This document shows positions 4,944-12,754 of a DNA stretch of 12,954 nt, piece by piece. Position 1 is the stretch's first letter; every line of letters starts with the position of its first letter. The position numbers were made by a program, and so were the translations under genes. The stretch comes from an uncultured Eubacteriales bacterium (GTDB taxonomy: Bacteria > Bacillota > Clostridia > Oscillospirales > Oscillospiraceae), in NCBI GenBank assembly GCA_900546415.1, contig URCY01000053.1:1-12954 (forward strand). The letters run 5' to 3'. Under the pieces are notes generated by a model. That model was not told the DNA's origin and did not search any database. It saw only the letters and a program-made list of their open reading frames with translations.

Positions 4944-6923
4944 TTGAACAAAAAGCTGACAAGTCTGCTCAGACCGAATATGATCCTCTATTTTGCGGTG
5001 CTGCTGCTGATGTTTGTGCCGCTGGCCGTGACGGGGCAGTATCTCTTCGCCGCGATCGAGCTGGCCGTGGCGCTGCTGGTCATGGGCATTTATCAGTGGG
5101 ACGCGCATCGCCGCCGCCGCGCGCTGGCGAAATTCATCTCCGAGAACGACGAACTGCTGCGCCGCGCCAAGGACGGCGACCTGCCGTTCCCGATTTTGAT
5201 CGTGCGCCTGAGCGACGGCGCGCTGGCGTGGTACAATAAGCGCTTTTCCAAGCTGACCGGTGTGCGCGACACGCTCCGGCCGCAGAGCGTGGCCGAGGTG
5301 CTGCCCGGCCTCAAAACCGACTGGCTGCTCGACGGCCGCGACACCGCGCCCGGGGAGCTGGAGTATCGCGGGCGGCGCTATCTCGTCAGCGGGACGATGC
5401 TCTCCGGCGCGGAGGAGCAGTCCGGCGCGGTCTACGGGATGCTGTTTTTGCGCGACCTGACCGATCTTTTGCAGGTGCGCGACGAATATATTCGTTCCCG
5501 TCCGATACTCGCAATCGTGCTCATTGATAATTATGACGAGCTGACGAACAACCTGAGCGACGCGGCCGTCTCGAGCCTGAGCGCCGCGCTCGACACCTGC
5601 GTCAGCGAGTGGGCAGACCGCTACGGCGGCCTGCTGCGGCGGCAGAATTACAACCGTTTCCTGCTGATGCTCGAGGCGAAGGATCTCGTCGCCATCTCCG
5701 CCGACCGCTTTTCGCTGCTGGAATCCGTCCGCTCGGTCACGAACCCGACGGGCGTCGCCGCGACCGTCTCCATCGCCATCGGAAAGGACGGCGCGGACTA
5801 CCGCGAGGACTACGCCTTCGCCGCGCTGGCGGTCGACATGGCGCTCTCGCGCGGCGGCGATCAGGTCGTCATCAAAGACCGGTATGATTTCACATTCTAC
5901 GGCGGCCGCAACAAGCAGGGCGAGCGCCGCACAAAGGTCAAATCCCGCGTGATGGCCTCGTCGCTCTCCGAGCTGATCCAGCAGTCAAGCCGCGTGTTCG
6001 TCATGGGGCACCGCATGGCCGACCTCGACGCAGTCGGCGCTGCGGCGGGCGTCTGCTGCCTCTGCCGCGCCAAGGAGAAAAAGGTCAACATCGTCATCGA
6101 TCCCGAGGTCAACGCCGCCGGGCCGCTGCTCAAGCTGCTGCGCACGATGCCGGAATACCGGGAGTGCTTCCTCAGCGGGCAGGACGCCCTGCTGCTGGCC
6201 GACACCAAGAGCCTGCTCGTCGTGGTCGACACGAACCGCCCCGATCAGGTCGAATGCAAGCCGCTGCTTGAGTCGCTGCGCCGCGTGGTCGTGATCGACC
6301 ACCACCGCCGCGCCGCCGATTACATCGAGCAGCCCGTGCTGAATCTGCACGAGCCGTTTGCCTCCTCAGCCTCCGAGCTGGTCACCGAGGTGCTGCAATA
6401 TGCGCTCGACGCGTCGGACATCACGGCCAACGAGGCCGCCGCGCTGCTGTCGGGCATCGTGCTCGACACCAAGAATTTCGGCGTGCGCACCTCGAGCCGC
6501 ACCTTTGAGGCGGCGGCCTTCCTGCGGCGCATCGGCGCAGACCCCGTCATGGTCAAGAAGCTCTTCCAGAACGACCTGCCGTCGACGCTGGAGCGCTACC
6601 GCGCCGTGCAGGCCGCGAAGCTCTACCGTGACAATCTTGCGATCGCCGCGCTGGACTACACCATCAACCGCACCATTGCGGCGCAGGCGGCCGACGAGCT
6701 GCTGAACATCTCCGGGATCGACACCTCCTTCGTGCTCTATCCGCAGGGCGACCAGACCATCATCTCGGCGCGGTCGATCGGCGAGGCAAACGTGCAGGTG
6801 ATCCTCGAGCCGCTGGGCGGCGGCGGCAACGCATCGACCGCCGGCGCGCAGATCAAAAACAAGTCCGTCAAGGACACGCTCGACGCGCTGCTGCGCTCCA
6901 TCAACAACTATTTCGACAATTAA
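4944..6923 (+). CDS. gdpP: Cyclic-di-AMP phosphodiesterase, DHH family
   Basis: GdpP (YybT) is a membrane-bound enzyme that hydrolyses cyclic-di-AMP, the second messenger tied to potassium balance, cell-wall stress and beta-lactam tolerance in Firmicutes. The 659-residue protein has two N-terminal membrane segments (about 13-30 and 33-50), a PAS-like region (about 55-170), a degenerate GGDEF region (about 185-310, without an intact GGDEF signature), a DHH domain (about 340-500) and a C-terminal DHHA1 domain. Metal ligands are in place: GHRMADLD (His356, Asp360, Asp362), Asp429 in VVDTNR, Asp452-His453-His454, and Asp508 in LDTKNFG. The DHHA1 signature GGGGNAS is at 625-631. The start is TTG; it places the first membrane segment correctly. 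gdpP-rplI-dnaB is a conserved order in Firmicutes. Confidence 0.95.
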   Translation: MNKKLTSLLRPNMILYFAVLLLMFVPLAVTGQYLFAAIELAVALLVMGIYQWDAHRRRRALAKFISENDELLRRAKDGDLPFPILIVRLSDGALAWYNKRFSKLTGVRDTLRPQSVAEVLPGLKTDWLLDGRDTAPGELEYRGRRYLVSGTMLSGAEEQSGAVYGMLFLRDLTDLLQVRDEYIRSRPILAIVLIDNYDELTNNLSDAAVSSLSAALDTCVSEWADRYGGLLRRQNYNRFLLMLEAKDLVAISADRFSLLESVRSVTNPTGVAATVSIAIGKDGADYREDYAFAALAVDMALSRGGDQVVIKDRYDFTFYGGRNKQGERRTKVKSRVMASSLSELIQQSSRVFVMGHRMADLDAVGAAAGVCCLCRAKEKKVNIVIDPEVNAAGPLLKLLRTMPEYRECFLSGQDALLLADTKSLLVVVDTNRPDQVECKPLLESLRRVVVIDHHRRAADYIEQPVLNLHEPFASSASELVTEVLQYALDASDITANEAAALLSGIVLDTKNFGVRTSSRTFEAAAFLRRIGADPVMVKKLFQNDLPSTLERYRAVQAAKLYRDNLAIAALDYTINRTIAAQAADELLNISGIDTSFVLYPQGDQTIISARSIGEANVQVILEPLGGGGNASTAGAQIKNKSVKDTLDALLRSINNYFDN

Positions 6924-6941
6924 CCATAAGGAGGCCACACC

Positions 6942-7388
6942 ATGAAGGTAATTCTGCAACAGGACATTCGCGGAAAGGGAAAGCGCGGTCAGATGATCGA
7001 GGTTTCCGACGGCTATGCCCGCAACTATATGCTTCCGCGTAAAATGGCGATCGAGGCCACGCCCGACAACGTCAACACCATGCGTATGACCGACCGCGCC
7101 AACGCCGAGAAGCGCCAGCGCGAACGCGAGGAGGCCTTCGCCCTCTCCAACCGCCTCAAGGATATGACCGTCGTCGTCAAGGCCAAGGGCGGCGGCGCCG
7201 GACGTCTGTTCGGCTCGGTCACGACGCAGGAGATCGCCGACGCGCTCAAGCAGACCTATGACATCACGCTCGACAAGCGCAAGATCGTCCTCGACGAGCA
7301 GATCAAGACCGTCGGGCTTTACACCGTGCGCTGCAAGCTGGGCTATGAGATCACGGCCGATCTGAAGATCAAGATCGAAGAGAAATAA
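6942..7388 (+). CDS. rplI: 50S ribosomal protein L9
   Basis: L9 binds 23S rRNA near the L1 stalk through its N-terminal domain and reaches out from the large subunit with a long helix, where it affects frame maintenance. The 148-residue length is standard. The N-terminal signature is clear: MKVILQQDIRGKGKRGQ followed by the conserved SDGYARNYMLPR (23-34). The charged middle (about 40-75) is the long connecting helix, and the C-terminal domain contains GRLFGSVTTQEIADAL (87-102). A strong binding site AAGGAGG (6928-6934) stands seven bases before the ATG. It lies 18 bases after gdpP. Confidence 0.98.
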   Translation: MKVILQQDIRGKGKRGQMIEVSDGYARNYMLPRKMAIEATPDNVNTMRMTDRANAEKRQREREEAFALSNRLKDMTVVVKAKGGGAGRLFGSVTTQEIADALKQTYDITLDKRKIVLDEQIKTVGLYTVRCKLGYEITADLKIKIEEK

Positions 7389-7421
7389 ATCCGGCCCCGC
7401 CGGCCGAAGGGAAGGATACCC

Positions 7422-8771
7422 ATGGACGACTTACTCGCGCGTCAGGCGCCGCATTCCTTGGAGGCCGAGCAGGCCGTGCTCGGCTCGATGCTGATCGACG
7501 GCCGCTGCATCAACGAGGTCGTGGGGCTGGTGCGCCCGGACGATTTCTACTTGCAGACCAACCGCGAGATCTATGAGACGATCTATGAGATGTTCAGCTA
7601 TTCTCAGCCGATCGACCCGGTCACCGTGCTCGACAAAATGCGCGAGCGCGGCGTGTTCGACGAGCAGAATTCGCCGAAATACCTGATGCAGCTCATGGAG
7701 ATCACGCCGACGGCGGCCAACGTGAAGCAATATGCGCAGATCGTGCGCGACAAATCGCTGCTGCGCGGTCTGTCGACGGCGGCGTCGGATATTGTCGACA
7801 CGGTCTATGAGGGCGTCGGCACGGCGCAGGACATCCTTGAGGCGGCCGAGAAGCGCATTTTCGCCATCCGCCGCGGCAACGCGGTCGATTCGCTCGAGCA
7901 CGTCGGCACGATCCTGCTCAAGGTCTACGACCGGCTGGCCGAGCTGGCAAAATCCGACAGCGACATTTCCGGCCTGTCAACCGGTCTGCGCGACCTCGAC
8001 AAGTTCATCAGCGGCCTGAACAACTCCGATCTGATGCTTCTGGCCGCCCGACCCGGCATGGGTAAAACGTCCATGGCGCTGAATATTGCGCTGAACGTTG
8101 CGAAAAAATATCCGAAGAAGACCGTCGCGTTCTTCTCGCTGGAAATGTCGAAGCAGCAGCTTGTCACGCGTCTGATCTCCAACGAGAGCTTCGTTGACAA
8201 CAAAAAGCTCGTCACAGGGCGGCTCGACCCGGAGGACTGGTCGAAGATCGGCCTTGCCTCGACGGTGCTCAACCAGACCGACCTGCGCGTCGACGACAAC
8301 CCGTCGCTGACCGTTGCGGAGATGAACGCAAAATGCCGCCGTCTGGAGAACCTCGGTCTGGTCATCATCGACTATCTGCAATTGATGACGGCGGCCGGCG
8401 GCCCGGTCAAATACGGCGGCGAGAACCGCCAGCAGGTCGTTTCGGACATCTCGCGCTCGCTGAAGATCATGGCCAAGGAGCTGAACGTGCCGGTCGTGTG
8501 CCTGTCGCAGCTCTCGCGTGCCAACGAGAGCCGGCAGGACAAGCGGCCGATGCTCTCGGATTTGCGAGAATCCGGCGCAATCGAGCAGGACGCCGACGAG
8601 GTGCTCTTCCTGTATCGTGAGGACTATTATAATAAAGAGACCGAAAAGCAGAACGTTGCCGAGTGCATCGTGGCCAAAAACCGCCACGGCGAGACCGGCA
8701 CGGTCGAGCTGCAATGGCTCCCGCAATTCACCACCTTTGCGGATCGGGAGTGGCGGCACGATGAGGGCTGA
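7422..8771 (+). CDS. dnaB: Replicative DNA helicase DnaB
   Basis: This is the hexameric 5'-3' helicase that unwinds DNA at the replication fork (named DnaC in B. subtilis). The 449-residue protein has the N-terminal helical domain (about 8-110, beginning with the typical PHSLEAEQAVLGSML at 10-24), a linker, and the RecA-like C-terminal ATPase domain. Walker A is ARPGMGKTS (209-217), the H1a motif is FFSLEMS (237-243), and Walker B is LVIIDYLQL (313-321, Asp317). The following blocks are SQLSR (362-366), DLRESGAIEQDAD (380-392) and KNRHGETG (419-426). There is no intein. The binding site AAGGGAAGGA (7407-7416 region) precedes the ATG. Its end overlaps the tilS start by eleven bases. Confidence 0.98.
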   Translation: MDDLLARQAPHSLEAEQAVLGSMLIDGRCINEVVGLVRPDDFYLQTNREIYETIYEMFSYSQPIDPVTVLDKMRERGVFDEQNSPKYLMQLMEITPTAANVKQYAQIVRDKSLLRGLSTAASDIVDTVYEGVGTAQDILEAAEKRIFAIRRGNAVDSLEHVGTILLKVYDRLAELAKSDSDISGLSTGLRDLDKFISGLNNSDLMLLAARPGMGKTSMALNIALNVAKKYPKKTVAFFSLEMSKQQLVTRLISNESFVDNKKLVTGRLDPEDWSKIGLASTVLNQTDLRVDDNPSLTVAEMNAKCRRLENLGLVIIDYLQLMTAAGGPVKYGGENRQQVVSDISRSLKIMAKELNVPVVCLSQLSRANESRQDKRPMLSDLRESGAIEQDADEVLFLYREDYYNKETEKQNVAECIVAKNRHGETGTVELQWLPQFTTFADREWRHDEG

Positions 8772-10101
8772 GGTCGCGGCATGGTGTCGTCGGGAGAGAC
8801 TGCTTGCTCCCGGCGACCGCGTTATCTGCGCCCTTTCCGGCGGCGCGGATTCCGTGGCGCTGCTGTGTCTGCTGCTGGAGCTGCGGCAGGAGCTGGGGCT
8901 AACCGTCTCCGCCGCGCATTTTCACCACGGTCTGCGCGGGGCAGAGGCCGACCGCGACGAGGCCTTCGTCCGGGCGCTCTGCGCCGAGCGGGACGTGCCG
9001 CTCACGGTCGGCAGGGGAGACGTGGCCGCAGAGGCCGCGCGAACGCATGAATCCCCCGAGCTGGCGGCGCGGCGTCTGCGCTATGCGTTTCTGCTGGGAC
9101 TGGACGGCGACCGCGTCGCCACGGCGCACCACGCCGGGGACAACGCCGAAACGATCCTGCTGCACCTGCTCCGGGGCAGCGGCCTGCGCGGCCTGAGCGG
9201 CATCCCGCCGGTCAACGGGCGCGTCGTCCGGCCGCTGCTGCCGTTCACGCACGAACGGCTGTGCGCCTATCTGCGCGCGAACGGCGTTGCGTGGATCGAG
9301 GATTCGACGAATTCTGCCGACGACTGCCGCCGCAACCGCCTGCGGCACGAGGTGCTGCCCCTGCTCGAGCGCGAAAATCCGAGCCTTCTGCGGCAGCTCA
9401 CGCGGCAGAGCGCGCTCCTGCGCGCCGAGGACGCGTTTCTCGACCGTCAGGCGCAGAGCCTGCTCGACGCGGCGCGCACGCCGTCCGGCGGCTGCGCCTG
9501 CCGGACGCTGCTGGAGGCCGATGAGGTGCTGCAAGGGCGCGCGATCCGGCTGCTGCTCCGCGAGGCGCTCCCGCAGGATGCCTCGCAGCGGCACGTCGAG
9601 GCCGTGCGGCGGCTGCTCTCCGCGCCGTCTCCTTCCGCCTCGGCGAGCCTGCCGCACGGTGTGCTCGCGGCACGCCGTTACGGAGAAATCACCGTTACGG
9701 TTCCAAAACAGACCGATTTTCAGCCAATTCCGCTAAAAATCGACGGCGAAACGGCCATTCCGGCAGCGGGATGGAAAATTTTCAGCCAAACCGTAAAAAA
9801 ATATCAGGAAACCGCAAATACCCCTTTTCATTTTGCAGTAAAATATGATATGATAGTCGAAAGCAACCTGATCGTGCGGCCGCGCCGGCCGGGCGACCGG
9901 CTGCAGCGCGTCGGCGGCAGCAAATCCCTCAAGGAGCTGTTCATCGACCGCAAAATTCCCCGCGCGGACAGGGCGCTGCTGCCTGTTTTCGCGGCGCAGG
10001 GCGAGATCCTCGCAGTCGCCGGGCTGGGCGTCAGCAGCAAATTTCAACCGCAGGCGGGTGCGCCTGCACTATGGATTCGAATAGAGAAAGAGAGGATGTA
10101 A
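8761..10101 (+). CDS. tilS: tRNA(Ile)-lysidine synthetase
   Basis: TilS uses ATP to attach lysine to C34 of the tRNA-Ile with anticodon CAU, so that it reads AUA and is charged with isoleucine. The 446-residue protein has the PP-loop motif CALSGGADSVALL (23-35), then AAHFHHGLRG (51-60), TAHHAGDNAETILLHLLRGS (121-140), IEDSTN (179-184) and RNRLRHEVLP (191-200). The C-terminal tRNA-recognition domain includes RPRRPGDRL (373-381) and SLKELFIDRKIP (389-400). The frame is open further upstream inside dnaB, but the ATG at 8761, ten bases after GGGAG (8746-8750), gives the expected N-terminus. An unusually AT-rich stretch (about 9700-9870) codes for the linker before the C-terminal domain. Confidence 0.94.
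   Translation: MRAEVAAWCRRERLLAPGDRVICALSGGADSVALLCLLLELRQELGLTVSAAHFHHGLRGAEADRDEAFVRALCAERDVPLTVGRGDVAAEAARTHESPELAARRLRYAFLLGLDGDRVATAHHAGDNAETILLHLLRGSGLRGLSGIPPVNGRVVRPLLPFTHERLCAYLRANGVAWIEDSTNSADDCRRNRLRHEVLPLLERENPSLLRQLTRQSALLRAEDAFLDRQAQSLLDAARTPSGGCACRTLLEADEVLQGRAIRLLLREALPQDASQRHVEAVRRLLSAPSPSASASLPHGVLAARRYGEITVTVPKQTDFQPIPLKIDGETAIPAAGWKIFSQTVKKYQETANTPFHFAVKYDMIVESNLIVRPRRPGDRLQRVGGSKSLKELFIDRKIPRADRALLPVFAAQGEILAVAGLGVSSKFQPQAGAPALWIRIEKERM
9825..9854 (+). promoter_or_regulatory. Candidate internal promoter in tilS for hpt-ftsH
   Basis: TATGAT at 9849-9854 preceded by TG at 9846-9847 makes an extended -10. TTTTCA at 9825-9830, 18 bases upstream, matches the -35 in four of six positions. 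It lies inside the AT-rich part of tilS, about 250 bases before hpt. The evidence is sequence pattern only. Confidence 0.35.
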
Positions 10102-10102
10102 C

Positions 10103-10642
10103 ATGCTTCAAGACATCGAGCGCGTACTCATATCCGAGGAGGAGCTCCAAAAGCGGATCGGCGAGCTGGGACAGCAGCTGGCTAAGGATTACGACGGCAA
10201 GGATCCGATCTTTGTCGGAGTGCTCAAGGGCGTTGTGAATTTCTTCACGGATATGGTGCGCGCGACTCCGATCCGCTGCCAATATGAATTTATGGCAGTT
10301 TCGTCCTATGGCGGCGGCACGTCCACGAGCGGCAATGTAAAGCTGCTGAAGGACGTCTCCTGCGACATCAAGGGCCGCCACGTTGTGATTCTTGAAGACA
10401 TCCTTGACTCCGGCCTGACGCTGAAGTTCGTCACGGAGCATCTGCGCTCGATGGAGCCGGCCTCCCTGAAGATCTGCACCATGCTCGATAAGCCCGAGCG
10501 CCGTAAGGTCGATATTTTTGCCGATTATGTCGGCTTCACCATCCCCAACGAGTTCGTCGTGGGCTTCGGCCTCGACTATCAGGAGTTCTATCGCAATCTG
10601 CCGTTCGTCGGCGTCCTGAAGCCGGAGGTCTATTCCAAATAA
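10103..10642 (+). CDS. hpt: Hypoxanthine phosphoribosyltransferase
   Basis: This enzyme joins hypoxanthine (and usually guanine) to PRPP to give IMP or GMP in purine salvage. The 179-residue length is standard. The PRPP-binding motif is VVILEDILDSGLTL (94-107) with the acidic pair Glu98-Asp99. Other conserved parts are VGVLKGVVNFF (38-48), VSSYGGGTSTSG (66-77), DKPERRK (129-135) and DYVGFTIPNEFVVGFGLDY (141-159), which includes the base-binding and metal-binding region. The start lies one base after the tilS stop, with AGAGAGG (10089-10095) as binding site. The order tilS-hpt-ftsH is conserved in many Firmicutes, where the purine enzyme is tied to GTP supply and (p)ppGpp control. Confidence 0.97.
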   Translation: MLQDIERVLISEEELQKRIGELGQQLAKDYDGKDPIFVGVLKGVVNFFTDMVRATPIRCQYEFMAVSSYGGGTSTSGNVKLLKDVSCDIKGRHVVILEDILDSGLTLKFVTEHLRSMEPASLKICTMLDKPERRKVDIFADYVGFTIPNEFVVGFGLDYQEFYRNLPFVGVLKPEVYSK

Positions 10643-10643
10643 C

Positions 10644-10650
10644 AAAGGAG
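10644..10650 (+). promoter_or_regulatory. Ribosome binding site supporting the TTG start of ftsH
   Basis: AAAGGAG stands ten bases before TTG at 10661 in the 18-base gap after hpt. It decides in favour of the TTG, since no in-frame ATG occurs near the expected N-terminus. Confidence 0.75.
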
Positions 10651-10660
10651 CACGGATTTT

Positions 10661-12622
10661 TTGAAAAAAACTCCGAAATTACTCAGCATCCTGACCTATG
10701 TACTGCTGCTGGCGTGTCTGCTGTTTCTCGCGGCGGAGCTGTTTCAGGGCGAGCGCCCCGAGCAGGTCTCCTATTCCGAGATGCGCACGCTCTTTCTGGA
10801 GGAGAAGGTCAAATCCTTCAACTGGAAAAACGGCACGCTGACCATGGAGCTGCGCAAGGCCGACAAGGACGGCAACAAGGTCGTCGAGCACGAGCTGGCC
10901 GATCTGGATATGTTCTGGGAGGATCTTGGCAAGACGGTGCGGCAGCAGCAGAGGGATGGGATCCTCAAGGAATATAACTATGAGCCGGTCAAGGGCACAC
11001 CGTGGTATCTGCAGATCCTGCCCTATGCCGTGCTCTCCGTCCTGCTGGTCGTGCTGCTCTATGTCATGCTCATGCGCGCGAACAACGCCGCGGGCGGCGG
11101 AGCGGGGGTAAAATTCGGCCGCGCCAACGCACATCTCGGCACGGGCGGGCGCAAGGTCACCTTCGACGACGTCGCCGGCGCGGACGAGGAAAAGGAAGAG
11201 CTGCGCGAGATCGTCGATTTCCTGCGTGAGCCTGCCAAATACCGCGCCCTCGGCGCAAAGATCCCCAAGGGCGTCCTGCTGGTCGGCCCTCCGGGCACGG
11301 GCAAAACGCTTCTGGCGCGCGCCGTCGCAGGGGAGGCCAACGTGCAGTTCCTGTCGATCTCCGGCTCGGACTTTGTCGAGCTGTACGTCGGCGTGGGTGC
11401 CAGCCGCGTCCGCGACCTATTCGATCAGGCAAAGAAGACCGCTCCGGCGATCATCTTCATCGACGAGATCGACGCGGTCGGCCGTCAGCGCGGCGCGGGT
11501 CTTGGCGGCGGGCATGACGAGCGCGAGCAGACGCTCAACCAGCTCCTCGTCGAGATGGACGGCTTCGGCAGCAATGAGGGCGTGATCGTCATGGCGGCGA
11601 CGAACCGTCAGGACATTCTTGACCCCGCACTGCTGCGTCCGGGCCGCTTCGACCGCCAGATTTATGTCAACCCGCCCGACGTCAAGGGGCGCGAGGCGGT
11701 CCTGCATGTTCATGCGCGCAACAAGCGCCTCGGCGAGGACGTCGACCTAAAAACTGTCGCGCAGGCGACCGGCGGCTTCACCGGCGCCGATCTGGAAAAC
11801 CTGCTCAACGAGGCCGCATTGGCCGCAGCGAAGCAGAACCTGCCGGTTATCACGATGCAGACCATGGAAGAGGCCATTATGAAGGTCATTGCCGGACCGC
11901 AGAAGCGCAGCCTCGTGCTGCTTGAGCGCGACCGGCGGATCACCGCCTTCCACGAGGCCGGTCATGCCATCGCGGCCTATCGTCAGCCGACGCAGGAGCC
12001 GGTGCAGCAGATCACAATCGTGCCGCGCGGCAACGCGCTCGGTCTGACCGTGCAGCTTCCCGAGGAGGAGCGACAGCACCAGACGCGCAACCAGATGCGC
12101 GAGGAGATCGTCACGCTTCTGGGCGGCCGCGTCGCCGAGCAGTTGATTTTTGACGATATTTCCACCGGCGCGTCAAGCGATCTGCAGCGCGCCAGCCGCT
12201 TGGCGCATGATATGATCGCGCGCTTCGGCATGAGCGACCGCCTCGGCGCGGTGTCCTTCGATCAGGGCGGCGAGGTCTTCGTCGGGCGCAGCTATGAGCG
12301 CACGAAGGCCTATTCCGAGCAGACCGGCGCGATCATTGACGATGAAATGAAGCGCGCGGTCGACGCGGCCTATCGGCGCTGCGAGGAGATCCTGCGCGCG
12401 AACGATGAAAAGCTCCGCGAGGTCGCGGAGTTCCTGCTTGCGCACGAGACGATGACGCGCAGCCAGTTCGAGGCCTGCATGAAGGGCGAGCCGATCCCCG
12501 TGCAGCGCGAGGGCTTCTTCAGCCACGCGCAGAGCGCACAGGAGCAGGCGCAGAAGACCGCCCGGCCGGAGCAAGACCCGACCGAGCAGCCCTCACAGAA
12601 CGCCTCCGGCACGGCTGACTGA
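10661..12622 (+). CDS. ftsH: ATP-dependent zinc metalloprotease FtsH
   Basis: FtsH is a membrane-anchored hexameric AAA+ protease that removes misassembled membrane proteins and short-lived regulators. The 653-residue protein has a membrane segment at about 8-27, an extracytoplasmic region (about 29-115), a second membrane segment (about 116-138), the AAA domain and the M41 peptidase domain. Walker A is GPPGTGKT (209-216), Walker B is IIFIDEIDA (264-272), the pore loop is LYVGVGAS (241-248), and the second region of homology runs through MAATNRQDILDPALLRPGR (311-329). The zinc site is HEAGH (431-435) with Asp507 as third ligand. The C-terminal tail (about 620-653) is rich in Gln, Pro and Glu and looks disordered. 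The start is TTG with AAAGGAG upstream. It ends the gene run; a hairpin follows. Confidence 0.98.
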   Translation: MKKTPKLLSILTYVLLLACLLFLAAELFQGERPEQVSYSEMRTLFLEEKVKSFNWKNGTLTMELRKADKDGNKVVEHELADLDMFWEDLGKTVRQQQRDGILKEYNYEPVKGTPWYLQILPYAVLSVLLVVLLYVMLMRANNAAGGGAGVKFGRANAHLGTGGRKVTFDDVAGADEEKEELREIVDFLREPAKYRALGAKIPKGVLLVGPPGTGKTLLARAVAGEANVQFLSISGSDFVELYVGVGASRVRDLFDQAKKTAPAIIFIDEIDAVGRQRGAGLGGGHDEREQTLNQLLVEMDGFGSNEGVIVMAATNRQDILDPALLRPGRFDRQIYVNPPDVKGREAVLHVHARNKRLGEDVDLKTVAQATGGFTGADLENLLNEAALAAAKQNLPVITMQTMEEAIMKVIAGPQKRSLVLLERDRRITAFHEAGHAIAAYRQPTQEPVQQITIVPRGNALGLTVQLPEEERQHQTRNQMREEIVTLLGGRVAEQLIFDDISTGASSDLQRASRLAHDMIARFGMSDRLGAVSFDQGGEVFVGRSYERTKAYSEQTGAIIDDEMKRAVDAAYRRCEEILRANDEKLREVAEFLLAHETMTRSQFEACMKGEPIPVQREGFFSHAQSAQEQAQKTARPEQDPTEQPSQNASGTAD

Positions 12623-12653
12623 CGCCGCGCGGCAAACCCGGCAGAAAGCTCCA

Positions 12654-12681
12654 AACGGGCGGAGCACTCGCTCCGCCCGTT
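12654..12681 (+). terminator. GC-rich hairpin after ftsH, probable terminator
   Basis: AACGGGCGGAGC (12654-12665) pairs perfectly with GCTCCGCCCGTT (12670-12681) around the loop ACTC. The 12-bp stem starts 31 bases after the ftsH stop. It lacks a T run (CCGGAAGG follows), so it may act as a weak or factor-dependent terminator or as a 3'-end stabiliser. Confidence 0.55.
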
Positions 12682-12725
12682 CCGGAAGGAATACAGGATA
12701 TCCGGTGAAAGTCCATGCGCTTGGT

Positions 12726-12753
12726 CAGACACCCGTATCCGAGTGTTTATACT
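12726..12753 (+). promoter_or_regulatory. Candidate promoter leading into the terminal repeat array
   Basis: TATACT at 12748-12753 is a good -10, and CAGACA at 12726-12731, 16 bases upstream, matches the -35 in four of six positions. The repeat array begins one base after the -10. The gene it would serve lies beyond the window. The rest of the gene-free stretch 12682-12725 shows nothing I can name. Confidence 0.4.
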
Positions 12754-12754
12754 A

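Noticed and set aside
7391..7403. CCGGC / GCCGG hairpin in the rplI-dnaB gap.
   Set aside because: A five-base stem in GC-rich DNA is expected by chance; there is no T run.
8518..8760. Possible N-terminal extension of TilS inside dnaB.
   Set aside because: The extra residues do not resemble TilS, and the ATG at 8761 has a GGGAG site at a suitable distance.
11381..11404. FtsH pore loop with Tyr (LYVG) in place of the Phe of E. coli FtsH.
   Set aside because: An aromatic residue is kept, and Tyr is a conservative change that I have seen in this family, so it is not a sign of altered function.
12690..12745. Pieces resembling a cobalamin riboswitch (CCGGTGAAAGTCC and GGTCAGACACCCG).
   Set aside because: The pieces are only about ten bases apart, and the large core between them in a real cobalamin riboswitch is missing. 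The match is short and likely chance or a remnant.
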